Both the position numbers and the translations under genes were made by a program. The notes under the pieces are model-generated. The model was not told where the DNA came from and did not search any database. It was given only the letters and a program-made list of their open reading frames with translations. DNA of 64,000 bases from Coenobita brevimanus (taxonomy: Eukaryota > Arthropoda > Malacostraca > Decapoda > Coenobitidae): the NCBI GenBank assembly GCA_032717465.1, contig CM064667.1, forward strand, positions 2,090,981-2,154,980, read 5' to 3'. Shown here piece by piece: positions 25,322 to 35,726 of this stretch (position 1 is the first letter of the stretch; every line of letters begins with the position of its first letter).

Positions 25322-28300
25322 CAGTGTCTTGGCTAAAAGAAGTTGTCTCAGTTCAATAAAACTGTTGGAACAAATATTTAACTAAAAAATGCACCATTAC
25401 CATGCAAAAAAGTTTAGATTCAACCAAAAAATATCCATAGACAATTTAAATTGACTGTATTTTTAAAGAGAGTATACTTGCATCTTGGCTGTAGGTGGTT
25501 CATCACAATTAAGTAAAACTGTTAGAAGAATGAATTATAAAAATGTAGAATACTGTACATCATCATACTGAAAGGTTTAATGGGTCCAAAGCACAAAAGG
25601 TTAAACTTCAGTAGTTTCTTTAAATACACAGTCACTCTTGTCAGATTATTTACTTCAGCATTATAGGAACCTCCAGTGATGAAGTGTATGAAAGCCACAT
25701 TTAACTACTCTAGTTATCTCTTGAAATCTGGGCTGTAGGTAAAAAAAAAAAAAAAAAAATCTAATCTAGTGCTGCCCCATGAGGGTAGGAGCCCGGGGCT
25801 AGGGAAGCTGGTCCTGACATTTAAGATAAGAGTGACCAGCCTCACTCATCCCCGAGTGGCATTATGTGAGCAATAAACCCCAACCATCCCTTGGATATAA
25901 ACCTGCACTGGCTCAATCCGACTGGAGCACCTTAATTACCCACTAAAACACCAGGCACCATAATTTAGTTATATGGTTACCATCCACCTATAATGCCATA
26001 TATATAAGGCAGTTTTAAACAAAAATAAAAGTTATGTCTAAACCACAAACAAATTTAACATATGACCTATCATCATCATCATGATCATCTGGACCTCCTT
26101 TCCCACCTAAGGGCAGGGTGAGCAGTAGTAAGGTCCAGACAGCCCAAATTTGCCAAGTCCAATAGGCCACGCCTCCATTCACTCACCATTCAAGCCCACA
26201 GAATCCTGGCTGTATCTGATACGCCAAAAACATTCACCACGTTCTGTAGCTTCACATAAACGTATCCGATAGAGACACTTCATGTTAGAAAGGGGTGCCA
26301 GATCCCTGATCAGGCACATCTCACAATATTCATCCAGCCAGCTCGATCTGTTGTCACTCCCCTAGCCTCACCAACTTCCAAACCTCTCTTCCTCAAACAC
26401 TCATCCACCATATCTCTCCATCTTCTCCTTGGCCTACCTCGCCTTCTCCCTCCTTCAAATTCGCTCAGATATACCTTTTTCACCACGCTATTGTTATCCA
26501 TTCTCTTCACATGACCATACCATCTCAGTACACCCTCTTTGATTCTGGTGACCTTTAATAATGCATATTATGTAGTTTAATGGATGCATAAAGATCCCAA
26601 GATAAGCTATTGGAAGTGAAATCACATCCTCAAACTCCTGACTCTGGCTACTGATTGCATACAACAACTATAAACACAAGTAACCTTTATGGTTTTAGGC
26701 TGTTGGCAATACACAGGAATAATTTAACTTACAATTGCCACAAGTCTTAATCCTGTATGAGGTGACCAGAAACAAACTGCTTCCACACTGCCCTGTCCTT
26801 TGGCTGCCCTCTCTCCAACTCATATCCTCCATTTATCTTTACAATTCATCCTCCCATCTTATCCCTGGTCTCCCCCTCCACCTCATGCACAGTCTCTTGT
26901 TCTTCATCCTCAACACATGGTTAGTAATCTGTGTTCTTGATTAACCCACCAAGTCACACAAAGTTATTCCAAACATGTTACAAAATTCCAGGATACTTGA
27001 TACCTTAATTTTGTCGCAATCGTGGCAATGTCTGAGGTTATACACTGGCATGTATTTATAATGGTGCCTACCTATATAACAGCAGGAACAAGCCTGAGTC
27101 AGGTCACACAAAGTTATTCCTAACATGTCTCCTCCATCCTTCTTTCCTTCCATCCTCTTCTGTTTTCCTTTACTTCATTCTTTCCTTGTCCTTCTGTTTA
27201 CGGGTAACTTTACACTCCCTCTTCTGTCTTTCTTTACTTCATTCTTTCCTCTTCCATCTGCCTGTGAGTGACTCTACATTGAGTGACAAGCCAAATGGTT
27301 TCCTGTACATCAGGAAACCATTGACTACACTGGATGGTATATATATAACCAAATTTTGGCACCTGGTGGTTTAGTGAGTAATTATTGCACTCCAATCGGA
27401 TTGACCCGGTGAAGGTTTATATCCAAGGGGTGATTGGGATTGACTGCTCATGTAATACCACTCAGGGATGAGTGAGACTGGTCACTCTCATCTTAAATGT
27501 CAGGACCAACTGCCTAGCCCCGGGGCTCCTATGCTTCTCATGGGGCAATGTAGTATTGGATGATGGATGGATGGATGGATCTCGTTACAAGAACGGTACG
27601 GTACAGTGAAAATGGAAAGAATGTTAATTTTAGGCCAAGTTAGAGTAAAAACTGTAGTGTAATAATAGTTGTGCACTGAGACAAACTATTATTCTGACAT
27701 TCTTTGAAGCCTTTGTGGATCTATTTTACATTATCTTATTCATGCCACCACAAGAAACTAATGGGAAACTGTCTGGCTTTAGCAGTGCTGTGTCTGAAAG
27801 CAAATATTTTATGTCCCACAGTGAATGGCCTCGGTAAAAATTCAATGTGAAGTGGTTAAAAGCTGCTTTATTTTTTTGCCAGCACACATCAGTGACTTAG
27901 TATGAATTTACTACTTGTAATAGCATTAGACAATTGTCCTCCTGATGCAATGGATAATAGACATTGACATAATGGAGCATTTAGAAAAAGATCCACTGAC
28001 CCAGCTCTACTCATGTGTGTGTCTAAGAAACATGTTGAGTATTAAGCACAAGTCTGTCTTCATATATTATTATAGCTCTAACCAGGGATTAAAAAAAGGG
28101 GGGGGGGGAATGATAGTCCCCTCTCACACACAACCTTATGTAAAAATGTGCTGTACATAATCACTGTAGTCCATATACCATATACAACATTTATTTGTAC
28201 AAAACACACCTACAATATCTGCATGACCACCTTCTACCTATGGTCAATAAATAAAACGTTAGCCAGTGATGATATGATGGATGTTGGAAGCAGTGAGTTG

Positions 28301-29414
28301 GGGAGCTTGGATAAGAGGGAGAGTGGATTTCTGCAGCCTGGTAGGAAGAGAGAAACTGTGTTACTAGAATAATGAACAGAATATCTACTTAGGAAGAGAT
28401 GCAAGGAAGTTAACTGACGGCAATATCGGCCCTAGTGTTTTAGTACACCATGAAAAACATCATATTATAAAGATCAGCATGATGGTAATATTTCTTATTT
28501 TGCTGATCATAAATAAATGATCATCAGCACAAGAAATATTGCCATGATATTCATCATCTTTATTAATATGATGTTTTTCCTGCTGTCGTAGTCCCAGGCT
28601 TCTCCGAAGGTGAACCACTGAACTACAAGCTCTTATCTTGCAGTCAATCCTCCTCCTGTCAGGGGATAACAAGACTGGGTACATGGTTAAATTAGTGCCA
28701 CTGCATGAAGGCATCCCTCTATACCATCTGGATACAACAAAATAACAAAATCCTGCTTAGATGCTTTCTGGTTCTGGATCCCACCTGATCTTTTGGTGGA
28801 GTTACGGTAGTAAGGATGAAATAAACAATAATAGTAATCATCTCAACCCTAACTGAGAAAATTATTGGGTGAGTGGTAGAATTGGGGGAGGAGGGTTGAC
28901 TAAGGCCCATATTCTCCTCAGTTGCAGAAACTGCCTAACATCTATCTTAAGTGATTATTCTGCTATTACGCCTTACTATCCTCTCGAGTCATTTAAATTA
29001 TTACAATACCTCCATACTCAGCATACATGACATACCATACAATCTGATAGTAACCAGCCCTATACAAAAACAATTAGGAAAGGAAAAGGTGCCTGGCAGC
29101 TTCCTTAGCTGACAAGAATATGGCCCTAAGAGTTACAATAATAACTCTAATGCTATTTTGTTGTCTACACAGGCAGCTGGAGGTACTCAGTGCCAACGAG
29201 GCAATGGTTACCAGCCTCACTTGCCCACTCCACAGATGTAACCCTTACAGTGTCCATCCAGCTCGAGCACCTTAACCCACTAAACCACCACCCACCATAG
29301 CAAATGACACGGCATATAGCAAACCTTTTCACTTGTCACTCAGGGGGACATCATGAGAGAGAGAGAGAGATAGAGAGAGAGAGAGAATACATCAAAGAGA
29401 CAGGGAGGGATTTG
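25322..29414 (+). repeat. Macrosatellite unit, copy 5 (truncated)
   Basis: This copy follows the others up to the GA microsatellite at about 29358-29387 and the following 'acatcaaagagacaggg', then changes at about 29414 into piggyBac coding sequence. The last ~1.7 kb of the unit, including exon A and the purine-rich block, is missing. Confidence 0.92.
28687..28727 (-). CDS. Candidate terminal exon B, array copy 5
   Basis: Same 41-nt exon as in the other copies. Its exon A partner was lost when the array was broken at 29414, so this is an orphan. Confidence 0.3.
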
Positions 29415-30777
29415 CATTGCACCAGGTATTCACTGTAATTCAAGCAGGTTGGATTTTTTCCACCTGTTTTTCAGTGAGGCCTTCGTTGATCAGATCGTGT
29501 TTCAAACAAACCTGTTTGCAAGCGGCCAGCGGCTAGAAAGTGAAAGATTGGGAACAAGGAGTAGGCATTCAATGATTTATGATTACCCTGTCTCCATTCC
29601 AGAAATGTTCTTATTTTTTGCCCTTGTCCTTTTGATGGGTATAATAAGAAAAAATAGAATTCCTGCCTACTGGACTACGGACCCTGTTATGTTTACCCCC
29701 ATATTTGGTCAAGTGATGAGCCGTAATCGGTTTCAACAAATTCTAAGTCGCCTCCATTTTTATGATGCTAATGACCCTGCAAATGCAAACAACACGGACA
29801 AAATGAGGCGAATTAGGCTGGTCTTTGATCACCTCAGGCAAACCTTTCGATCCTCATTCTATCCCTATAGAGATCTCGTCATAGACGAGAGTCTCGTGTT
29901 GTGGAGAGGCAATATTTCATTCAGACAGTATATACCCAGCAAAAGGCACCGTTTTGGGTTCAAGATCTTTGTTATGTGTGACTGTAGGACTGGATACGTG
30001 CAAGACATAGTCTTGTACACCGGTGCACAGACAGACATAATAGAAGATCGAAGTATAGGACTTTCGGGAGCAGTGGTAAAGACGATGATACAAGACTACC
30101 TTCATCGTGGTCACGTTCTCTATCTCGACAACTGGTACACTAGCCCTCTTCTCGCTCGTTATCTTCACAGACATGAAACGGGAGTCTGTGGAACCGTAAA
30201 GGTGAACCGGCGTCACATGGTCAAGGTAGGGCGGAAACTTGCAAGGAGTGAGGTTGTCTTCTTCAAAGCCAACAACATCCTTGCAACAATGTGGAACCAC
30301 AACAGAGAAGTAAGCCTCTTGTCCACGGTTCACCGCCCCTTGATGCACCGTACTGATTCTGTTGATTACCATAGCGAGAGCAGGCGTCGTGTTTGGAAAC
30401 CTGAATGTGTCATGGACTATAATATAAACATGCGGCTCGTGGACCAGTCAGACTCCATGATATCGACGGTAGAGTGTGCCAGGACCACGATGAAGTGGTA
30501 TAAAAAACTGTTCTTTCACTTGCTAGATATCACTGCTCTGAATTGCCACCACCTTCACGCCATGACCACAGGAGTTCAGGAAACCTTTGAAGGGTTTGTG
30601 AGGGAGCTCACACGAGAAATCTTTGCAAAGTATGCTGTTGAAAGGCCCCAACAGCGCCCCATATTACCCACACTCCCCAGAGAATATCCGCCCGCCATTT
30701 CCCCACTCCTATCCCGCCCCAGCCCAACAGACCTAGGCCCCAGCGCAGGTGTCACGTGTGCAGTCATTCCCAGGTGA
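29414..30777 (+). pseudogene. piggyBac-family transposase, 5'-truncated and frameshifted
   Basis: The frame encodes a DDE_Tnp_1_7 (piggyBac) domain. All three catalytic Asp are present: in DLVIDESLVLWRG (~residue 146 counted from 29449), VLYLDNWYTS (~227) and MRLVDQSDSM (~332). The region WYKKLFFHLLDITALN is also typical. There is no usable ATG at the start: 29449 is TTG, and the frame stays open upstream through PGIHCNSSRLDFFHLFF to about 29414, where it meets the tandem array. So the N-terminal acidic region, 5' UTR and left terminal repeat are gone. The frame ends at a TGA at 30775, before the Cys-rich C-terminal domain, which continues in another frame. Codon integrity over ~440 residues suggests a fairly young element. 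Confidence 0.9.
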
Positions 30778-30884
30778 GACTCACGACACAGAGGAAGGAC
30801 ACCCGCTATGAGTGCGTGCAGTGTGACGTGGGTCTGTGTATTCACCCATGTTTTAGTGAATATCACACGTTGCTGCAATTTTAG
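30738..30884 (+). pseudogene. C-terminal Cys-rich (zinc-binding) domain of the piggyBac transposase, out of frame
   Basis: In the frame one base off the main piggyBac frame this reads RRCHVCSHSQVRLTTQRK and then YECVQCDVGLCIHPCF before TAG at 30882-30884. The C-x2-C ... C-x2-C ... C pattern matches the DNA-binding Cys-rich tail of piggyBac transposases. A single-base insertion or deletion in the proline-rich linker at about 30620-30740 would explain the break. Confidence 0.8.
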
Positions 30885-32249
30885 CATGGTGTGAATGCGA
30901 AAGGACGCAGAAATTATGATGTAAATGCGACAGACAGACGCTCTGTGAAAATATCAGTCATGTGGATCGCCAAATATTAGTATAAAGTGCCTACGGGTAG
31001 AACATAAGTGAAAACATTGGGTGTAAGTATATAAATCTGCCCTAAGTTGAAACTTACATAGAGAGGGTTGTTTGATGCGATATTCTGTCGCTCAGTGCAA
31101 TAAATATGGCCCCTTATTATAAATTTTCTATTATGTGACATTCTTACGGGTATAATATAAGTTCAAATTATTGTATATGATGATGTATTTCCTAAGTCAA
31201 ATATTTATAGCGTGTCTATAAAGATAAGATTTCCTGACGCTTAGTCGAATGAATAAGGCACGTATTAGTCAAAATAAAAGTCAGCAAGTGATAAAGTGAA
31301 TAATTAGTATATAAGTGTGTGAGTGAATTAGTATATAAGTGTGTGAGTATTATGTATGACGTAACATTCCTTGCGAGGGTATTTTCAGGCGATATTCTCA
31401 CGCTCACTTGAATAAATAATGGCAGTAAGTATGTACAGTGCATTGGAGGGGTGTAAACGTGTGTAATGTAAGTGGGAAAATATAATTGGAGTGAGTAAAT
31501 AAAGTAGATGATGAAACACGAGTGTTTGAGATCGTGGTTGCTACGTGAATAGGCGCTAGCATATCGCTAAATGCCCTCGTAATGAATGAAAATAATTGAA
31601 AACCTTCACAGTGGTGGGGGAAAGGTTCTATGTAAATGGGAAAATAATTGGAAAGTGATAAAACAATTTGGTATGTTGAAATACGAGTCATAGCGAGTGC
31701 GCTTACTAAGCTGATGTGCGCTAAACTTATGCTGCATGTCATCATAATGAATGAAAACATCTGAAAACACTTACAAACAGTTGTAATTAGTAAATTGTCA
31801 TTGAAACAGAAGTATACGAGTAGAAAAAATGATAGGTTGACTCATAACAGAAAATTAGCAGATAGCATGATACGACTCGGACCTAACTCGCTATGCTCGC
31901 GCGATGGTACAATGCTTATTTTTCCTATATATGTGTCTGAAATACATTATATTGTTACTGTTATTGTTTATTAGTACAAATTCAATAAATGTACAGGTGT
32001 TGTGTGTTGTTTGTCCCATTACTCCTTACCATAGAAAACGTTAACGCATATCCAGCCCATTACAGAATACGATACCTGCGGGGGAAAACCGCACCTGTAT
32101 AGACCACTTATAGACCGCAGAGACCACTTTCTTCAAGATTTTCCATAGTTTCTCGACCTAAGCGGAAGTTTCATAAGAAAAAAAAAAAATCCAAAAAGGC
32201 TCGGGACTGGGGGATGTCATAGGTGCGGAAAGGCTCGGGACGTGACGAG
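30885..32249 (+). mobile_element. piggyBac 3' flank up to a TTAA site
   Basis: AT-rich non-coding DNA with internal short repeats (for example two 'aattagtatataagtgtgtg' copies near 31300-31345). The motif 'ggctcgggac' occurs twice near the end (about 32199 and 32232), followed by TTAA at 32250-32253. This is the expected layout for a piggyBac right end, whose target is TTAA. The matching left end is not in the window. Confidence 0.6.
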
Positions 32250-32253
32250 TTAA

Positions 32254-33042
32254 GGATAAGGAAAGTCTGGAGGCCAGGAAGGACTTCAATGCCAGCACAG
32301 GTTGACTTAAATGTTTCAAGGACCATGCAGGCATTAACATATGACTATGCCTGGCAAGGCTGCAAGCACAAACTACATGGCAGCTGAGGCCTTCCCTGCA
32401 CTGATGAAGGCTATTATAGAGAAGGTGGGATACTCTCCTAAACAGTTCTTAAACTTTGACAAAACAAGACTGTTTTGGATGCGCACTTCAAAGAAGACCT
32501 ATATCAGCCAGGAAGACAGACACACACCTGGGTTCTAGGCAGCAAAGACCTATATCAGCCAGGAAAAAAGACATGCACCTGGGTTCTAGGCAGCAAAGAC
32601 CTATATCAGCCAGGAAGAAAGACATGCACCTGGGTTCTAGGCAGCAAAGACCTATATCAGCCAGGAAGAAAGACATGCACCTGGGTTCTAGGCAGTAAAG
32701 GACCCCCTTCACCTCTGCCTTGGTGCCAATGCAGAGGGAGGAATGAAGCTCAAGCCACTTTTTGTGTACCACTGGGAGAACCACCAAGCACTGACAGGGT
32801 TCATAAAGGAGAACCTTGTGGTTACTTGGAGATGTAGCCCCAGGGCCTGGCTGACCTACACACTCTGCCAGTCATACATGGCAGGGTACCTGTCCCCCCA
32901 CCTGCACGACTATGCCAACAGGAGCAACCTTGCCAACTGTTTCCTCCTGTTAGAGGACAACGCCCCAAGACACCCTGAGTGCATGGAGGACCAGGTGGAT
33001 AACACCAATGTGGTGCACCTGCCCCACAACACCACATCACTA
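32254..33042 (+). pseudogene. Tigger/pogo-like transposase fossil (DDE_1)
   Basis: Broken frames read, in order, RKDFNAST, FKDHAGIN, AAEAFPALMKAIIEKVGY, FLNFDKTRLFW, KTYIS, LKPLFVYHWENHQALTGF, CFLLLEDNAPRHPE and VHLPHNTTSLQ. These line up with the DDE_1 catalytic core of Tigger elements: NADETGLFW (first Asp kept, Glu to Lys), LLLDNAPAHP (second Asp kept) and the LPPNTTS box. It starts immediately right of the piggyBac TTAA, so piggyBac landed inside this gene and the left half is not here. It ends at a TA where another Tigger-type terminus begins. Several stops and a 51-bp tandem expansion make it dead. Confidence 0.82.
32494..32697 (+). repeat. 51-bp tandem repeat (4 copies) inside the Tigger gene
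   Basis: Four copies start at 32494, 32545, 32596 and 32647. The unit is 17 codons long and encodes KTYIS...PGF, a stop, then AAK. The in-frame TAG is present in all four copies, where relatives have a Lys codon. Confidence 0.95.
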
Positions 33043-33235
33043 CAGTCAACCCACGCTATTTGCAGGTTCACATGTTCGTGGATTTTTCTGGGAAATTATT
33101 TCAAGGTATTTCCTGCCTTTTCCACTGCATCAGCTGTTCCAGTGGTTCATTAGTGATTTATTTGCAAGTTTTTGGTGAGAAATACTGTCCTACAGAGTTA
33201 ATCTGTGCAGTTAACCTGTATAGGTATACAGTCAT
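33043..33235. repeat. Remnant of Tigger-type MITE terminus
   Basis: After TA at 33041-33042 the sequence cagtcaacccacgctatttg resembles a Tigger terminal inverted repeat. No matching inverted end is seen nearby. A direct 'cagtcatccctt' fragment occurs at 33231. The stretch up to 33235 has no gene. Confidence 0.4.
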
Positions 33236-33450
33236 CCCTTAACCCCTTCCTTAACCCCTTCTTTACCGGAAACATGTTTTGATGTACGTCACTGGTAAAC
33301 ACCCGTGAGACACCGGAACCGCAACCGTGGTATGCTGGTACACCCTCTATAGAATGGCAGCATCTGGGCATCAGGGTAGCCCGGTAAGGCTGTTTCTGAG
33401 GACCTCATGAAAGCAACAGCTCTGTGTTTTGACAACATAGACTGTGACGA

Positions 33451-33879
33451 GTCTATCTATCTATTGCCAGACGCCCCAATCCCATACAGGGTGGCCACAA
33501 ACAAATCGCCTCCACGTCACCCTGTCCCCTGCCATTTCGCTGCCCTGCTCCCAACTCACACCCCCCTCTCTCATATACCTCTCCACTCCATCCCTCCATC
33601 TCATCCTTGGCCTTCCCCTCCCTCTCCCCCCCTCCACCTCACTCACATACATTCTCCTCATCAGTCTCTCACCCTCCATCCTCTCCATATGGCCAAACCA
33701 CCTCAGTGTGTTCCTCCTAACGCTTCCTATCACATCCACATCCACACCATAACGCTCCTTTATATCCCTATTTGTCAGCCTGTCTCTCCATGTGACTCCA
33801 CAGGCTCCTCTTAAATAACTCATTTCCACTGCTCTCATTCTTGACTTGTGTCCTTCCAACAACGTCCAAGCTTCACTTC
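33451..33879 (-). mobile_element. 5'-truncated LINE with 10-bp target duplication and (GATA)n tail
   Basis: Minus-strand frame 33461-33862 reads SRMRAVEMSYLRGACGVTWR, LRWFGHMERMEGERLM and GRPRMRWRDGVERYM, the C-terminal end of an RTE-like LINE polyprotein. The 3' end (left side) is ggcgtctggcaata followed by (GATA)n. The target duplication actgtgacga is at 33441-33450 and 33880-33889, clear evidence of target-primed insertion. Confidence 0.88.
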
Positions 33880-34136
33880 ACTGTGACGAAGTTCTGATGA
33901 ATTCTGACATCATAAGATACGTCATGACTGGGTTGCTGTGGCACCAAGGACTTGCTCACTCATCTGTGATGTAATCTCTTTTAGACCAATCATTATTTTA
34001 TTTATAATTTCTACTACAGATATCGTACTATATTTTCTGCTGACATACGGCAAAATTTACACCCCTTGGCCTGCCTGAGAGGGCCAGTTACCACGCACTT
34101 GACCACGAGAGAGGGTGTACAGGATATTTTTCTCTC

Positions 34137-34403
34137 ATGGCGTCTCTGGCAGCTTCCGATAGTGACGAGTTTATTCCTCATGAGGGTACTTATTTAGTTG
34201 TATCAGATGATGATGCAGCAGTGTCTGACGTGTCAGTAGATGACTATGATCCTGAAAATGATAGCGAGGTTGATGTGAGTGAGGAGGAGGAGGAAATTAG
34301 TAACGAGCTTAGTGACGTCACACTCTCGGCAACAAGTGGGTCAAGGTTGCCATCACCATCACGTGTGTCCATACACTTCATGCACAGCTTACAAGGTAAA
34401 TAA
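34137..34403 (+). pseudogene. N-terminal acidic exon of a piggyBac-like transposase
   Basis: An 88-codon frame starting MASLAASDSDEFIPHEGTYL, then rich in Asp, Glu and Ser (VSVDDYDPENDSEVDVSEEE). Such a region precedes the DDE domain in piggyBac transposases. A donor-like ACAAG|GTAAAT lies at about 34392-34402, so the frame probably continued in a lost second exon. The assignment rests on composition and the TTAA-type 5' end, not on a catalytic motif. An unrelated acidic host exon is possible. Confidence 0.45.
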
Positions 34404-34517
34404 ATAAGCCATCCATCTGCGCACGACATTTTTTTCAAGCAAGTTTGTACAGTAGTTATCTGGGTACTGTAACAGTACTTTAGTATAAGAAATGTAAACT
34501 TATATAATGATATACAG

Positions 34518-34886
34518 TCTATCTATCTATTTATTGCCAGACGCCATAATCCCATAAAGGGTGGCCATTTGACACTGAGTTAGTTGTTTTACAGGGAGGG
34601 GCACCAACCCTCCACCAACCCACTTGTTGACATGTAGGGAGCACGTATGGTTTGGTTATATGGTTACCACCCAGCATTGTAAATGGTTTTTTGGCTTACA
34701 GGAAACCATTTGGCTTGTCACTCAATGTAAAGCCACCTGTAATGGAAAGAAAAGGAATAAGAAGTGACAGGAAAGATGGGAGAAATAGGAAGAGAGGAGG
34801 GCAGGGACAGAAAAAGAATGATAAAAACTAAGGAAGTAGGCAGCACTACATCAATTGAGTGGATGATGGTCGCCACCACCTACCAC
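34518..34886 (-). mobile_element. SINE copy, minus orientation
   Basis: Full-length copy of the family also at 38813 and 47685. Its 3' tail (left) is (TATC)n followed by tattgccagacgcc; the body includes the aaaccatttggcttgtcact hairpin region and the 5' end 'ccaccacctaccac' lies near 34886. It shares ~45 bp of 3' tail with the LINE at 33451. Confidence 0.75.
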
Positions 34887-34977
34887 AATTATTTTATAAT
34901 AATTTTTTTTTCCATTACCAACATCATGCTTGGATTATGTGATCATCAGTATACAAACAAATCACAAGAAGTGAATA

Positions 34978-35449
34978 CAGTCATCCCTTAACATTCGTGG
35001 GAGTTAGGTAACAGAGACACACGCGAATGTTAAAAATCCGCAGATATCTGCAGCTCCTCCTTAAAAACACCTCTGGACCCCCCATTTCCTTATATAACTA
35101 AAGAAAAACCCTATGTGCATGTTTACAACCACTTTATTTAATACAAGAACACTAAACAACTACTTTATTTAGTACAAGAACACTAAAAGTTAAAAATAAT
35201 GAATAGCGTACTCCTGCATGGCCTTATCTGACTACTGTGCTCATCCCAGCTCCCTCCTTAAGGAAGAGTGTTACAGTATATTTCATTTACTGGATAATGC
35301 CATTACTGTACTAAAACAGCCACAAACTGTGACTGGGATAATGTTACAGCGTCAGCAGAGTTCAATGAGATAATTTTTTTTTTTTCTGTAGGCATCTGCA
35401 GATATGCAAAACTGTGAATGTTCAAACCGCGAATGTTTAGGGATGACTG
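34978..35449 (+). mobile_element. Tigger-type MITE, copy 1, with TA duplication
   Basis: 472 bp bounded by TA (34976-34977 and 35450-35451). The left end CAGTCATCCCTTAACATTCG and the right end are inverted complements with one mismatch in the first 20 bases. No coding sequence. The interior is AT-rich with a poly-T run near 35372. Confidence 0.9.
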
Positions 35450-35726
35450 TAGTTTGGACGTGGCAAAAAAACATACACTACCCCTCACACTAGGGGAGGG
35501 GGAGATGTCAGGTCGGTCTGAGGGGTAAACGTAGTCTTTACACTGGGGGAAGGGGTGGGTAAAGAAGGGGTTAACATCCGCGGTTTTAACATTCACGGTT
35601 TTGAATATCCGCAGATGGCTACAGAAAACAAAAATCTCATTGAACTCTGCTGACACTGTAACATTATCCCAGGCACAGTTTGTGGCTGTCTTAGTACAGT
35701 AATGGCATTACCCAGTGAATGAAATA

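Larger units (their letters stand above)
33251..34515 (+). mobile_element. 5' part of a second piggyBac-like element
   Basis: It starts with TTAACCCCTTCTTTACCGG at 33251, a plausible piggyBac left end, with another TTAA 12 bp upstream. The 5' non-coding part is split by a LINE at 33451-33879 and resumes to an ATG at 34137. The terminal sequence differs from the right end at 32249, so this is a different piggyBac family. The 3' part is missing. Confidence 0.55.

Noticed and set aside
1..29414. rDNA or histone gene cluster as the array identity
   Set aside because: No rRNA, 5S or histone sequence is recognisable in any unit.
29917..30372. 151-codon minus frame
   Set aside because: Antisense shadow of the piggyBac transposase.
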